Below, one piece after another: positions 28,701 to 43,566 of a stretch of 64,000 nt of DNA. The notes below the pieces were generated by a model. That model saw only the letters and a program-made list of their open reading frames with translations. It was not told the DNA's origin and searched no databases. Source of the stretch: Echinarachnius parma. Lineage: Eukaryota; Echinodermata; Echinoidea; Clypeasteroida; Echinarachniidae. The stretch spans positions 248,001 through 312,000 of the forward strand of contig JBAMJV010001398.1 of NCBI GenBank assembly GCA_037951105.1, read 5' to 3'. Position numbers and translations under genes: made by a program. Position 1 is the stretch's first letter. Each line of letters starts with the position of its first letter.

Positions 28701-31700
28701 ATATTTTATATACTACAAGTTTAGGGAGGAATTTATTTCTTTGAATGTAGATAACACCATAGACTATTTTCCTATAGCGCTGTATCCTAGATGTAAATAA
28801 TTCAGTCGGTGTGCATTTCTAATTCCTCATATTGCTCTTCTCTCACTGAACTTGCCCCCCTTTTTCAATTGGCTCCTCCCACTTGCCTATCTGGCTCCTC
28901 CCATCTGACAATCTGGCCCCTCCCATCTGACAATCTGGCCCCACCCACCTGCCAATCTGGCCACACCCACAATCTGACAAGCCCCGCCCCTATTCAAAAT
29001 ACAACCTACATTATCTTCAAAACATGCTTTCAAATACCTTTCTCAATTTTTCAATACCCTTCTCTTTAATGATGCCTTATGCATTTTCCAACTTATCAAA
29101 ATGGTTCTTTCTCCCATCCTTTTGCTCCTCCCCCTCTCTCTCTTGACTCCGCCCCCCCCCCCCCTGTCCTAATTGGTTCACTTCCATTGCAATCCCCTCC
29201 CATCAGCTATGAGCTGGGCAAGTGGCACTGGAACAGGGTCGCCATTAAGTTAGGGGTGAAGTAAGTTGGCTGGGCATGTTTTTTTTTCCTTGTCGTTGTC
29301 GTGTTCTAGTTATTTTTTTTTTAAACGTGTCTTTGTTTGACTTTGGGCATTTTCTGCATGTTAATGTATATACTTAATATTTAAGGTAGCTTGAATGTTA
29401 CTTATTTTGTGAAACATTGATAAAAGGTTTTGAAGAAAAAAAAAACATTGAATATTTTCTTTTGATTGTTCTGCACTTACATCTGAAAATGTTTGCCTCA
29501 TTTGCATGATTGCGCACTTGTACACGTCACATATTTAAAAACAGTTTTACACCAAGTTACATATGTAAAGTATGTTTATGTGTGAGTTTGTATGTAAATG
29601 TACATACATTGTATTTAGCACTTTCTATGTTAATATAGTGCAGAAAGGGGCACTGTCGAATACAATTAAGCAAATTTAATATGTTTTTAATACCTCTTAC
29701 ATCCTGTTACATGTAATTTTAGGACAAAGTGCATCTTGTTTGTATATAATTACTAAAATACATGTATATTAGCTAATGCCTCTAACCTGTGTGCATGCCT
29801 CAAATTATCTTGTAAATTGTCTTTAATACATGCTTTGACTTGTTCTTTTACATATTTACCAAAGATCCGTATTCATAAAATTCTGCTTGAAATATATACA
29901 GACAAACATTGGTGTCTCCCATTAAAAGTCTTCTTAAATAAGGTTCAGCTAAATAGAAACAAAAAAGGAAAGTATCTTATTTGTATAGGTTCCTACATAC
30001 TTTTGAAAGTTCCCACTCGAAATCTGAATTTCAACACAACAAAATGTGCAACTTATTTTGTTAGTATCATAAGAGAGATTCTGTATGATGATGAATTCAT
30101 TCTTTTTCATTTTGTCCCCCTGGGTTTTTTTTAAAAAATAAATTATTGAAAAACAAATTGTTTCCATTTATTTATCTGTACATACCAACTTTGCGCTTGG
30201 AGCAGTGATATCTGAATATAGACGTACGCACGATGATATATACTGTAGGTCACAAATTAGCTGATTTTATATTAAATAAAGATTCCTTTTGATTCCCAAC
30301 AAATGTCCCAAAGAAATTGTGTAGAGAGGACTTCCGGGTTTGCATACTATAAACCTTTCAGGGGCAGAAAAAATACTGCTTTGTTTTTGTTTTCAATGCT
30401 ACTTGGTAACATAAAACAAAGCATTTAAAAAAGAAAAGGAGACTTTTCTTTTTCTGATGGATAGATTCATAGTACTATACAAAGAGTACACACCTACACA
30501 TACTTTGCCAAAGCAAATACGGAAGCTCTTATAAAAATCTGATTGTATTATTTGTATTTTATGATAAACACTCATATACATGTATATAAAGCAAATGAAT
30601 ATGGAATTCTTTGAATGCTTTCCACCTCCACAAGGATCTATAAATGCACTCGTGTGGTCATTTACTTTTTAAAATAATCAAGCGTTTTATCAGATTAATT
30701 GTCGTCAGCTATGCTTTTATTTTATTGAGACACGTATATACGCTCTGCAGGAGTTGTTTATTGGTTAAGTGAACTCCTGCAGGTAAACTTCAAAGTTTTA
30801 TCAGGGGCATAGCTACTGGGGGCTCTTAAACCTGCCCCCCGCCTCCCCCCTCCCCCCCCCCCCCCCCTCCCCAATGAACCATGAATAATAATTAATAATA
30901 ATAATAATTAATTAGATTAAACATAAAATAAATATTTCATTTGAAGAAACAAAGTAAGAATAAAAGTGTATATTAAAAAAAAAATATGTGGAGTGTGCCC
31001 CCAATGGGTACCATACCTCTAATAATTTACTTGCCCCCGCCCCCAACACTCTTCCAAGTGGCATGCCCCTAATCAATATTAGCCCATGCTGGGCCTCTGC
31101 TAGCCTTAAAAGTGGGTTGGTATAGTTAGGGTCAAAATGTGATGTCATAGCTATTTATTGCCTTTGTTAATGGTTCCAAACAATGTCAGGCAAGCCCACA
31201 TATAGCTTACGAATCAATAAGCATCATTTTTGTATTTTACTTAGAATATAATTATATGTGTCATTCAATGTATATGTCTGTTTCCTGTTTGTAACAAATC
31301 TTATCCCTGTCTTTGCCTACATGTATATAAACATGTTTAAACTGTGCTTCTTTGCAATGCCCGATTGTCTTTTGTAAAGCTTATGTAGGCTATAGAGAGT
31401 TATGTGAAAGTCGCCCTGTTATGGGTGCAACATTTTAAACATCACAGTTTGCATAATTGTTATATTCTCAAATATAGTACGTGTGTGTGGCATGAACTGC
31501 CATTAAGTTTAATTCCTCTTTAACTCCTCACAATCGCATTACACTTTGCATAATTTTATATTCACATATTTTTTTTGAGTGCTGCATGAAGTTTTATTGC
31601 ATTTAAAAACATCACACAAATTCATCGCATTATGCATAATTTGTATATTCTCACAGATTGTGAGTGTCCCATGAAGTTTAATTCCCCTTTAATAAAAACT

Positions 31701-34700
31701 TCTCACATGCACATCACATTATCCTTAAACTGTTATATTCTCGCATATTTTCTGTGTGCCACGTGAAGTTTTAGTCCCCATTAAAACTTCTCACAAACAC
31801 ATACATGTAATTGTTATATTCTCAAAGATTTTGATTGCCCCATGAAGTTAAATTGCCCTTAAAAACTTCTCACAAGCACAAAATTGTTATCATTCTCCGG
31901 ATTTTGAGTGTCGCATGAAGTTAAATTGCCCTTAAAAACTTCTCACAAGCACAAAATTGTTATCATTCTCCGGATTTTGAGTGTCGCATGAAGTTTAATT
32001 CACATAAAAACTTCTCACAGTCATTTTTTGTCCATCTTCATACCGCACTGACCATGCATGTCAATGTCGTGAGTGGCACATTGATGTTATTTTGATACAA
32101 ATATTTTCTGAAATATTCATTATTTCTATTGTATATATATATATATATATTGCTGACAAACGTGTTTAAATACAGTGCATATACATGTATGTTATTTAAT
32201 AATGTTTGTACAGTGTTTAATTGACTGCTCAATTGTTTGAATCTATAGACGTTTGCATGAGATAAAGCTAGTCAAATCATTGTCTTTTATCATCATATGT
32301 TGTGTTTGTGATGCATTTAATATCCTGATATAATTGTATTATTATTATTGTTATTGCAATAGTGATGCTTCAAAATTGTACACTCCTTGTGAAATATATT
32401 AACTTGCTATCTAATAATGTCAACAAATTGAGTTTCTGCCACTTTCCCAAATCCATATTTGAGTTTTGTAATCTTGTATTATTCTGCAGTATGAATCAAT
32501 ATAGAATAAAACAATGACATTCAACAAAGACAGTTTTGATATTTGCTAGAAAGTTCTGCCACTTTTCAAAATCCGACAGTCAGTTTTATAGTCAAATATA
32601 GAGTATTTATTTTGATGATGTAATTTTTTATAAAAGTTTCATTCTTTCTAACAAATCTATCCCCTTCTCCCAATTTTTGTTGTTGCTTTCTAATTATTTT
32701 CAATACGAACATTATGAATTCTGTATGAATTCCTAGTATTTCATCAATAAGGCTATTGTTCAGTGGTTACAAGAAAGAAGTGTCAATAATATATTATATT
32801 TTCCCCAAATTATGCTGTACAATCCTATAAAGGGACACACAGTCAAACAATATATCATCTTATTTGTCACTTTCATTTTGAGGTAGTGACGTAATTGATA
32901 TCCTTCCCTAATGTAAAGTGATCCAGCAATATTGTAATGTACAAATCATCCTGGTAGCTTTTGTGAGGAAATTTAGCTGCGTTTTTCCAGAGAAAGTCCA
33001 AAGGGAAAATGAGGAAGCTTTTGAAACAACTCCCCAAAAACCCTTACCGATTTCACCCTGCATTGTAACTTTAAACTTTAAAGACAGCCTTGGTTATCAA
33101 GTCTAGAATTTGTGAATAAATGGATGATTTAAGGGATTTCAGTTACTTATGTATTCATGTTATTTATAACCAGTTTTAAATCAAATTTGAGGACTTTAAG
33201 AACAGATACTGTAATTTATGAATACAAATTTTAAAAACGTATTAGTTCATGGGCGCTGATTTTTTTTTTAACCAACAAATTATCCCCCATTAAGAGCATT
33301 AAAGCATTAAATTGAATATTGAGAGTATAAGGCTGCTAGCTATTTGAGGGATTTATGATTTTTAATAATAACTTTTTAGTTTAATAGCAAATATTCCTTT
33401 TGACTATTAATTTTCCCCCGCATAAAAGCAATAAAGCATTGAATTTTATATTGAGAATATTAGGCTCACCATATAGGTTTGCCCTTAAAAAAGATAAGTT
33501 TATTTACAAGTGAAATAAACACTTATGAAGGGGTCATCTAAAGTGCAAAGGGAGGGAGTGATTGTGTTTAATTGTAACTTTAATTAAATGCTAATACTCA
33601 CAATGAGATAATTATTGCAGCTTGGGTAAACTGGACATCATACATAATTCAATTTTCACTGATTTGTTTATTCAAAATCCAAATGCATCTGCATCTTTCT
33701 ATCCTTTATACAAGATGTGGTATTGTATATATACAAGTGGTGGTATATTCAAACAGCAATTTGAAAGAACATTCCCTTTTCAGAGTGCTTTCATTTCGTA
33801 TCAGAATATCAGATGACATTTTGTTTGTTGGAAGTATTAGCATAAATGTAGAATAGGTCTAACTTTCCATGAAATGGGCAATTTATATAAACCAGGAACA
33901 GAGTTTACGGTCTGGCGAGTTTGGAAGAGAGGTTATATGTGGTAAAAACTGGTAGCTGAGTTACACAAACACCAGCAACTATAATGGAGTTTGCGACACC
34001 TGATCTGACGTCATCATGTTTCCCTTTATAAGTCCCACGGTCCCACTGGCATACAATATACTTGGACGAATCCTTCCAGTATACCGTTATTCAAACCGTT
34101 CCCTACTAGATTTTGCAGTCCTCATAGAGTTGATACAGGGCCAACCAAGCTCCCATAGGCAATGGGTTATAAACCTGTTCCCTACAAAACTGTAATCCCT
34201 AGTAAAGTTAATACAGGGCCCACCAGGTTCCTGTAGGCAATGGGTTAGTCAAGTATGACATGAAAAACTCCACCTACTTATGGAAGTAAACAACACTGTT
34301 TTTCCTTATTATACCCTTACCTCCACGGCAAACTAGAACTCACTTGACTAGGAACTCGCCCGAGAGTACTTAGACTAAGGACCCTCGCCTTAATACAACA
34401 GTCCATGGTTAGACCAACCAGATCATAATCATAGGAGTCCTGAGCTAGCTCATTCATACACTAGAGCCGTTTAAAAAGCTGAAAATTTGACATTCATCCA
34501 GTAAAACTTTCAAGCTGGTGGATGTATTCTGACGATGGGGACTCAATCGTAGTTTAGTGTTGTGACAATCTGCCGTTATTTTAGTTAAACATCTACAACA
34601 ACAAAAGTTGGATTTGTGTTTCGTTGTTGGGCTTGTGTGTCATTGTGAGTGCAAACAGAAGAGAGATCACACGGATCATGTCAGTGGACTTGAAACCCAT

Positions 34701-37700
34701 TTCTGGTGCTCCTAGAGACAGTCTGGGTCCATCCCCCTATGGATGTAGGATCGTAAACCTCTGAACCTTTGAAATAATTTGTGTGTGTTCTTGCCGAGTC
34801 CTCTGCAATATATACAAGTATTTGGTACCATTTAATTTATTTGCACTGTCTGAGTGGACTGTTGTAGGCAGAAGAGGAGTTGTTGCATATTTAAATAGAT
34901 TAGGAGAGGATACTCACTCCAAAAAAGTTTGCTTTTGAATGGACTATTTTTGGCAGTAACAAAGAGATGGCGTATTCAGACGGATTATGATAACATTTTG
35001 GACATGAACAAAGTTATTTTGGAGCAATGATCTTTTAATGATCTGTAAATACAAGTATGGTACCAGATCATCTCTTGAATCTCACATCAAATCGGTTTGC
35101 TTTTTCTGAGTAGACTGTTGTAGGTAGAAGTGGAATTGTTGCATATTTAAATGGATTAGTAGAGTATACTCTCGACTCCCACTCCAAAACAGTTTTTTGT
35201 TTGAATGGATTGCTATATTTGGCAGCATTGCAGTGGAGAGATTGCATATTTAGACAGATTATGACAACATTTTGGACATGACCAAAGTTATTTTGGATCT
35301 CGGCATCTTTTGAATTGTTGTTCGGGGGAGGGGGGAAAACCCACAATCCCGTTTTTTGTGGAAGGTTAGATAAGGTGATTCATAATAGGAGGAGATTCGG
35401 TTCGGCGGGCGAGCATAAAAAACGGCAGCACCGGGTGTCTACTGTCCCCTATCAAAGAATGTGTGCTCTGCAATTTGGGTGAAGAAAAGAGAAAATATTC
35501 TACATACTTCCACAAAGGATAATCCTTTACTCATGCTTACTGATCGGGTGTGTAAAGTTGACTATTCACAGGTTTGGCCTGCTTTTGGGAAGTGCCCTAG
35601 CTCTGGAATTCAAACAGCGGTCCTGAATTGTTGTGCAACGTAGGGTCTCTGACGCGACCATTTAACACAACCTATATGTACACAAGCTGAAACTTTCTTT
35701 TTGGGTCCTTCAACATGTAGTACTAGTAGGAGTGTATAGTGCCTCAACATTGAAACGATCATCTGCTTGTGGATTTATATTGCGGATATTATTACGAGGA
35801 TGTAACTTTCACGTGCAGATCGAGATCAGCTTCTGAAGGACATAATTTGTAGACATATTGTCAGAACTTTGTAAGGTATTATTTTTGCAGCCGGGAACCG
35901 AATGAACTGTGAGACTTTTATCCAATGACTATAACTTTAGGTGGGGAACTGAGGAGCAATTGGGTCCACCAATTGAACTGTTAAACCTTAATAATAACAA
36001 TGCAAATGTAAACAATAAGGTAGTTGAAAAGTGGCAGAAGCTGTCTAGGATCCTTTTACCAAAGGCAAACAAACATCCATGAACAGTTATTTATATCCAA
36101 TATTTTTTCTGTGATCTTTATCTCACATCATTGTGAGTTGTTCTATTCGTTAATTTTGGACCGTCTTGCGTCTGTCGTGAAGTTTTTACCCACCATTGTC
36201 GTTATGAGATTTGAAACGATGCTGTCGGTACCGAAACTTTCACACCGCCTCTCACGATCCTTTGAAAACCTTGTTTCTCTCGACCCTTTTCATTTGGGCA
36301 GGACCATCGATGAGAATGAGGAGAACGATGGAGGCCTCGGGAGCCCACCAAAGACAGGGTGAGTACAAAGTAACATTTTCACCTCAATTTTCATCATTTT
36401 TGTTAACCCTCTGGTGCTACATTAAATTATTAAATTGAGGCAATTTTCTGGCCGCAAGAATTTTAATGAGTCTGGACAAATATTTAAATCCCAACATTGT
36501 GTCACTAAATTTGATCTAGAACAAAAACTACCTTTTAAAACCAAAATGGCTGATCGTGATATAATTGTTCTCTGTGAAAAATTACCTAGAAAAATCTAGA
36601 GAAATCAGTTGTTTTGTTGGCATCATAAAATGGGAAGTATCCCGTTCTGTGCATGTGTGTTTTTTTTTTTTGGGGGGGGGGGGGAGGGGGAGGGGGCAAC
36701 TTGTATAACTGTTTGATCCCTTTTCTGAAATAAAAGTTAATTAATTGAAATGAGGATTACAATTATGTTTACTGGGCCTTTAAACGAATTGAACAGATCC
36801 AAAGCTCTTAAACTCACACTCACATAGTATATTAAAACAGATATAGGATACATTATAATCAATCGAACTTGAGTTTGCAAATGTATATAACTGTTGTTTC
36901 CCTTTTACTGAAATAAATACTGTACATACTAATTGATGAGTGTAACAATTGTGTTTACTGGGCCTAACGTATTGAACAGTTCCAAAGCTTTTTTTTGTCA
37001 CATTCCTCACATTCCATATCGCTGTGACTTTAGAAATTAATACAAATCGACTTTGCTCATTCCATTCTGTAAACATCAATTATTGCAACAAAATTTCTAT
37101 TTTCTATTTTTTAGAGACCAAAGTCTTTCTCTCTACTACCCGGTCTACTACATCCATTATTTCATTTCATTATCATTCTTTCATTTTCATTTTTGTTGTA
37201 TTATGTGTGCAAATTCTTTGATATACATGTACTAGAATACATTTCTAGATTAACAACCAACATACAAAGTAACATTGCAAATGAACTTCATTATTTTCAC
37301 ATTGAACTTGAACAAAAATTCTCAAAATAAATGAATACATTTAGTAGGAACATGATTTGTATTAGTCAACATTCTTTTGTGAATGAATAAGAACAAATGA
37401 AAATAGTAAAAAGTAAAAGTGGGGTGTCACGCAATGGGCATATAAGGAATATAGTATTAATAGTAAATAGTATAAATATTTTCCAGCCAGTATTAAAAAT
37501 AAGGATTAAAAATTTATCATACAAAACAATACTAGACAATGGACTAGTCTTTGTCTGCAGACCCATAAATAATTACATATACTATAGTATCGTGATGGGT
37601 TTTCAAATTATGCAATTTGGAAACGTCACCTTTTTGTGACCCATGTCGATGTCCTTCATTGAACAGATTCTTAGTTTTGGTTAATCTTCTGTTGCATAAT

Positions 37701-38461
37701 ACTTTTTTATGAAATACTGAACATATACTGGGAAAGATTTCATTGAAATGTCAAATATTGATATAGATATAGAATGTGATTTTATACAGCTTCCAATCAT
37801 ATTATGGGTAAGGAGCATCATGTACATGTATTTAGAGATTACTTTGAGAATTATCATAAAAGGGCATGTTGCCTTATATTTTGTTAGTGTAAGAAATTGT
37901 TTTAGAGTGAGTAACACTCTTTATTGATTACAGTATGGGGGTACAATCTAGCAGGTCAGGCTTCATTTTTGTTAGAATGACAATCAGTAGATTCATCATT
38001 ATCATCATCATCATCTTCATCATCAAAATCATTAGAATGACAATCAGTAGATTCATCATTATCATCATCATCATCTTCATCATCAAAATCATTAGAATGA
38101 CAATCAGTAGATTCATCATTATCATCATCATCATCTTCATCATCAAAATCATTAGAATGACAATCAGTAGATTCATCATTATCATCATCAACTTCATCAT
38201 CATCATCGACTTCATAATCATCGTCTTCATTATCGTCAGCATCTTGAGTATCATCACCATCGTCATCGTCATCATCATTAACATCATTATCCTCATCATA
38301 ATCATCATCATCATCATCATTATCTTCATCAAAATCATCAAATCATTATCATTATCATCATCATCATCATCATTATCATCATCAAAATCATTATCATTAT
38401 CAGCAAAATCATCATTATCATCATCTTGAGTATCATAACCACCGTCATCATTATCAACTTC

Positions 38462-38538
<77 letters not shown>

Positions 38539-41500
38539 GAGTATCATCAACATCATCATTTTCTTCTCTTGCTCCTCCCACTCCTTGACGTAATCTTCCT
38601 CATCACAGCAACATCATCATCATCATCATCACCAATGTCTTTCTCATCATTTGACTCTATTGACGACCGAACGTTATCACCATTTCTTATCTCTCCACTC
38701 TCGTTCAGGCCGGGGAACAACAACATCAACTTCTCTACGGAATCCCTTGATGAGGTGGGCGCCTCCGAGACGCTGGACTTCATGGAAGATGATGACCTGG
38801 TCACGCAGGGCCCCGAACCGGAGTCATGGAGCGTCACGGCCGAGAAAAAGGTACAGTACAATATCAATTATCACCTTTTGCAGAATACCATGAAGAAATG
38901 CGCCAATGGTAAAAGGGGTTAACCCTTTGAAATCCAGCCCTCAAAGTACTCTGGCAGGTGTCAGAGAAATAGTCTTCACCAAAATCTTATACCTTCAAAC
39001 CTGCAGTAGTGGCAACCTGTCTATAGTAACCAACCTCTTTACAGTGGCCATTAAAAGCGACCCCCTGCAGTGGAAAACAATATTATGGAACCTGTCTATT
39101 AGAGGCCACCTTAGGTGGTCACTATACACAAGTTTGACTGAAGTACATTGTAGTTTTCTTGAATGGGTTGAAACCAGTGTATAGGATATTTGTGTATATG
39201 TTAGTTTTGATTACGGATACTATATTATGAGTGTACAACATGAAAGTGTACTAGGGTAGGGGTGTAAACAGTAAAACCATGATGGGTGCATGAATAAGAT
39301 AAGGGCCGAGGATCGTTAATGAGCTCAGTATGAGTGAACTTGGGCCGTTGCCAGGCCATGCATACTATGCCTTAACCCATTCGTGATATTTCAATGCCTG
39401 TATCACATGCATTCCCCATAGACTTCCTATTGAGACATCTTTGACTTGGTTCTATATGGGTTAACCATCCATGCCGCAAGATGATCGAGATAGATAATGA
39501 AAGGATTTCAGCCCGAGAGACGGCTCAATGTTTAATATAGAGTAGCATAGGCCTACACATACACACGCACATTCAAATTTAAGGCTGTTTATTGCTATGA
39601 CATATATTTCATGTTAGCGCTGTTTTCATTCATTGACAGACACTTTGGCAAGACCTAGAATACTAACACGGTTGTGGGGTGATAGGAAAAAAAAGTTGTT
39701 TTATATATATAAACGAATACTCGATTTAGAGCTGTTTATTCCGGATTAGAACATGTCTTGAAAAGGATAGTATCTCTAAATACTGTATACAGTAATCGCT
39801 TGCGCTCCGAGACTTTTTGATGAATGTATTATCGCATAAATAAATGTCGCTCACAGTGCCTACAAACATATGCTCGATTGACTCATCAAACAATACTCCC
39901 ATGATTAGGATATGGAGCGCAATATTGATTTAGACGCCACAGAGATTGGAGATATATATATAAATATATAGATGATCTTGGTCTGTCTGTCTTTGACACG
40001 GCTACTGGTGTCAGTACTTGAACACAATAATTTAGAAACTTGATCTCAGGAGAAGCGAACGAACGAACAATACCCACACTTTGACTGGCCATCATTCATT
40101 ATGGAGGTACCTAGTGGATTTCGTTCTTCTTGGCTTCCGGATGCTGGAGAGCGGAGAAGTTATTCCATCCAGGTATACACATACAGTCGAACTTGTGTAT
40201 ATACAGTCGAACTTGTGTATATACAGGGTGGCCCACAAATAACGGAACGGGGTACTTGCCATACTAAAGACTCATGATGCCCGCCATACTGCATCGAGTA
40301 ACGATCAACCGTGCGCCATTGTGAGTGTGCGTTCAGCTGTGTATAGAGAAGAAGGGGTACTAACAATGGCGCACGCATTGAACGTTACTAGTTGCTATGA
40401 CGGGCATCATGTGTCTTCATTATAGCAAGCACCCCGTTCCGTTATTTCTGGGCCACCCTGTATAGTGACCGCCTACATGTATAAAGGGAAACAAGAATGT
40501 TTTGGAGATTAATTATGTTTGTTTTTTTTCTCTTTATGAATTGTATTATAATGTGCATGTAGGTATTAGGCTTAATTCCAAAGTTCATAAAAATGTTAAT
40601 ATTTCGGGGTCTCCTTTGCAGACTTTGAAGACAATTGTAATATTGTTTTGTTCTGTTTTTTAATGACTATGACGAAAATATGTTGTAAAAGAGTTTTTTC
40701 CTTTATAAATTCAATTAAAATGTTCATGTACTGTAGGTATAAGACTTGATTCCAAAGTTTAAAAAACAATCCAATATTTTGTCTCTTTTTTTTCCAGACT
40801 TTGAAGAAAATGAGCAGTAAAGAGATCAAGAGGCAAGACGTCATATTTGGTGAGTTAATTCACTCTTTAATTGGTTCCCTACTAGATTCCGCAATCCACA
40901 GAGAGTCAATATGAGAGCCACCAGGCTCTAGGCAATAGGTTTAAAATTGTTTGTGTACCTTTAAGGCACTTCAGGTGTTCCTATCAATGAAGTATGTTCT
41001 TATTTTTCTCGCTACCGTTCTGTTTTGGGTGTCTGTATGACTAAATGCCATATTTTGTATGGCGATTTATGTCAACTAACATCACAAAAATACATTACTT
41101 GTTGATTTGAACTTTTGTTTATGTCTAAAGAGTTTATTTTCAAAACTATAAATATTTTGTAAGGAAATGCTTTAAACCTACATGTTCTTTTAGATGTACT
41201 TTAAACCCACAAGTATCGTCATAGCTATAAAATACACACTTGTTGATGTGAGCTTCATTTTATGTCTTCAGAGTTTATTTTCCAAATGAAACCCTAAATT
41301 GACAATTAATTATTAAAACAAATTCATTTTCTTATTTTCCACAAGTTTGATAAATATTTTGCTCATGTGTATTATAAAATACTAGAATTCAGTTATATTT
41401 TTGAGATACATGTACAGTATGACGACTGTTTATACGTTAATTAGGAATGGAAGCTTTTGTAAGAGTTTCTTTATTAAGTGAATCTTATAATTACAATATT

Positions 41501-43432
41501 AATTTTCTAGTTTATAGATATGAAGGTGTGGTGACATTTTACCTTTTTTTAACATAAACAATCCCTGAATTTATCAGGGGGTGTTTCACAAAGATCGTAG
41601 AACTTAACTAAGTTGAACTTCACTTTAATTTGGACTTAAAAGGTATGGAAAGCCATTTGTAGCCTTGGAATAAAATATATTCAAAAGCAAAAATGCAAGT
41701 ATTTTAGACTTTTCATACATATTACATCAAATACATGAAATCCCCTTGATGATATTTTTAAGTCCAAATTAGAGTTAAGTTCAACTTAGTATCTTTGTGA
41801 AACACCCCCAGGACAGTAAGCACCATTACACTATATATATATATATACATACATGTATATGTTTAGTAGGAGTGGAAGCCTTCACAAGGGTTTCTTGTTA
41901 AGACATTACTATAAACTACACAAATATTGATCAATCTAGTTTATAAATATGAAGGTTTGGTGACACTATCTTTTTGACATTGAAAATCCCAGATTTGTTT
42001 ATATTTTTATAAAAGCACCATCTTACTATACATACAGTGTATATATAAACTGTTTATTGGTAATGGCAGCCTTTACCAAGGTTTCTTCATTAATTTAATC
42101 CTATAAACTACACAATTGATCATTCTAGTTTATAAATGTGAAGGTATGGTGACATTTTTTCATTGTTTTTTTTGTTGTGTGTTATCAAATTCCCAGAATT
42201 CATCAAGACGGAGAAGCACCATTTGAGGACGTTAAAGATTATGCAGAAGGTAGGATGATTGTTTGCTCATTTTTTTTCTTCTTCGGGTAAATTAATAGCT
42301 TAGTTTTACCTTCATGAAACAACACCATGTTTTCTTTATCTTGTATTGAAATGATTTTTTTTTCTCCTTCAGTTAAATTAATAGCTTAGTTACTTTTACC
42401 TTCATGAAACAACACCATTTTTTGTTTATCTTGTATTGAAATTATATTTTGTTGCCCATTTTTAAACTATAAATAGATTACAAAGGAAGCCTTCTATAAT
42501 TATGCAGTTTAATTTGTAAACAAAATAATATATTTTTTTAAATAAATGGTTTTATTTTGAGCAAAGAAAACTGATGATATAAACATGAAAAAGGAATTGG
42601 CTTAAATCTGTTCGTTTGATTGAACTCATTTTTACTAAACTTGATTAAGAAAATGCTTTACTCTCATTTGCAGAAAAAATTACAATTATGCAAGACTTTG
42701 AATTCTGCTACTTAGTTTATTTACAAGATAATTTGCTTTTTTTGTTTGGTTTTAATTGTTTGGTTTTAATTATAAACATAGAAACGTGCTTTTAATTGTT
42801 TGGTTTTAATTATAAACATAGAAAACTCATGAAATAAGCTGAATAAATGCAACAAAAAAAGAAAACGTCATACCTCTCTCTTATTAATTGAACTCATTTT
42901 ACTTACTAAAGAACCAATCATTCAAGTTAATAGAAAGATGTATTAAACCTTTTTGTATTGTTTTCTTGTCGCACTATTATCAAAAGTGCTATACTTCCAT
43001 TTGCAGAAAATTACAAGTTTTTGTAACAATACTTTCCCAACTTTTCAGATCTTCAGCTACGGGATGCAGAACGAGCTGCACATGGACCAGGGACTCATCA
43101 AGAAGGTCTTCCCCATGCTCGACGAGATCGTCGACATCGCCTCAAAGTTCAACGAAAACTTGCAGCGACGACAGAAGGAGGCCGAAGTCGTGGAGAGGAT
43201 AGGTGACATCCTGGTCGATCAGGTAAGGAGATGATGATGGATGATGATGGTGGTGTTGATAGTGATAATGATGGTTTTGTTGATGGCAATGGCGATGATT
43301 GAGAAGATGACAATGAAGATGGTGATGGTAGTAATGATGATGATGACAACAGCAGGCATGGCGAGGATGACAACACTGATGACAACGACTGGTGATGATG
43401 ATTTTCTTGATTTTGTTGATATGTTTATGTTT

Positions 43433-43488
<56 letters not shown>

Positions 43489-43500
43489 GATGAAGATGAA

Positions 43501-43566
<66 letters not shown>

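Noticed and set aside
37115-37240. An acceptor-like tttttag followed by an open frame (DQSLSLYYPVYYIHYFIS).
   Set aside because: No good donor, low-complexity hydrophobic peptide and ordinary AT-rich composition; not supported as an exon or last exon.
37928-38581. A 217-codon minus-strand frame of Asp, Met and Ile runs.
   Set aside because: It is a translation of the CAT microsatellite and 60-bp minisatellite.
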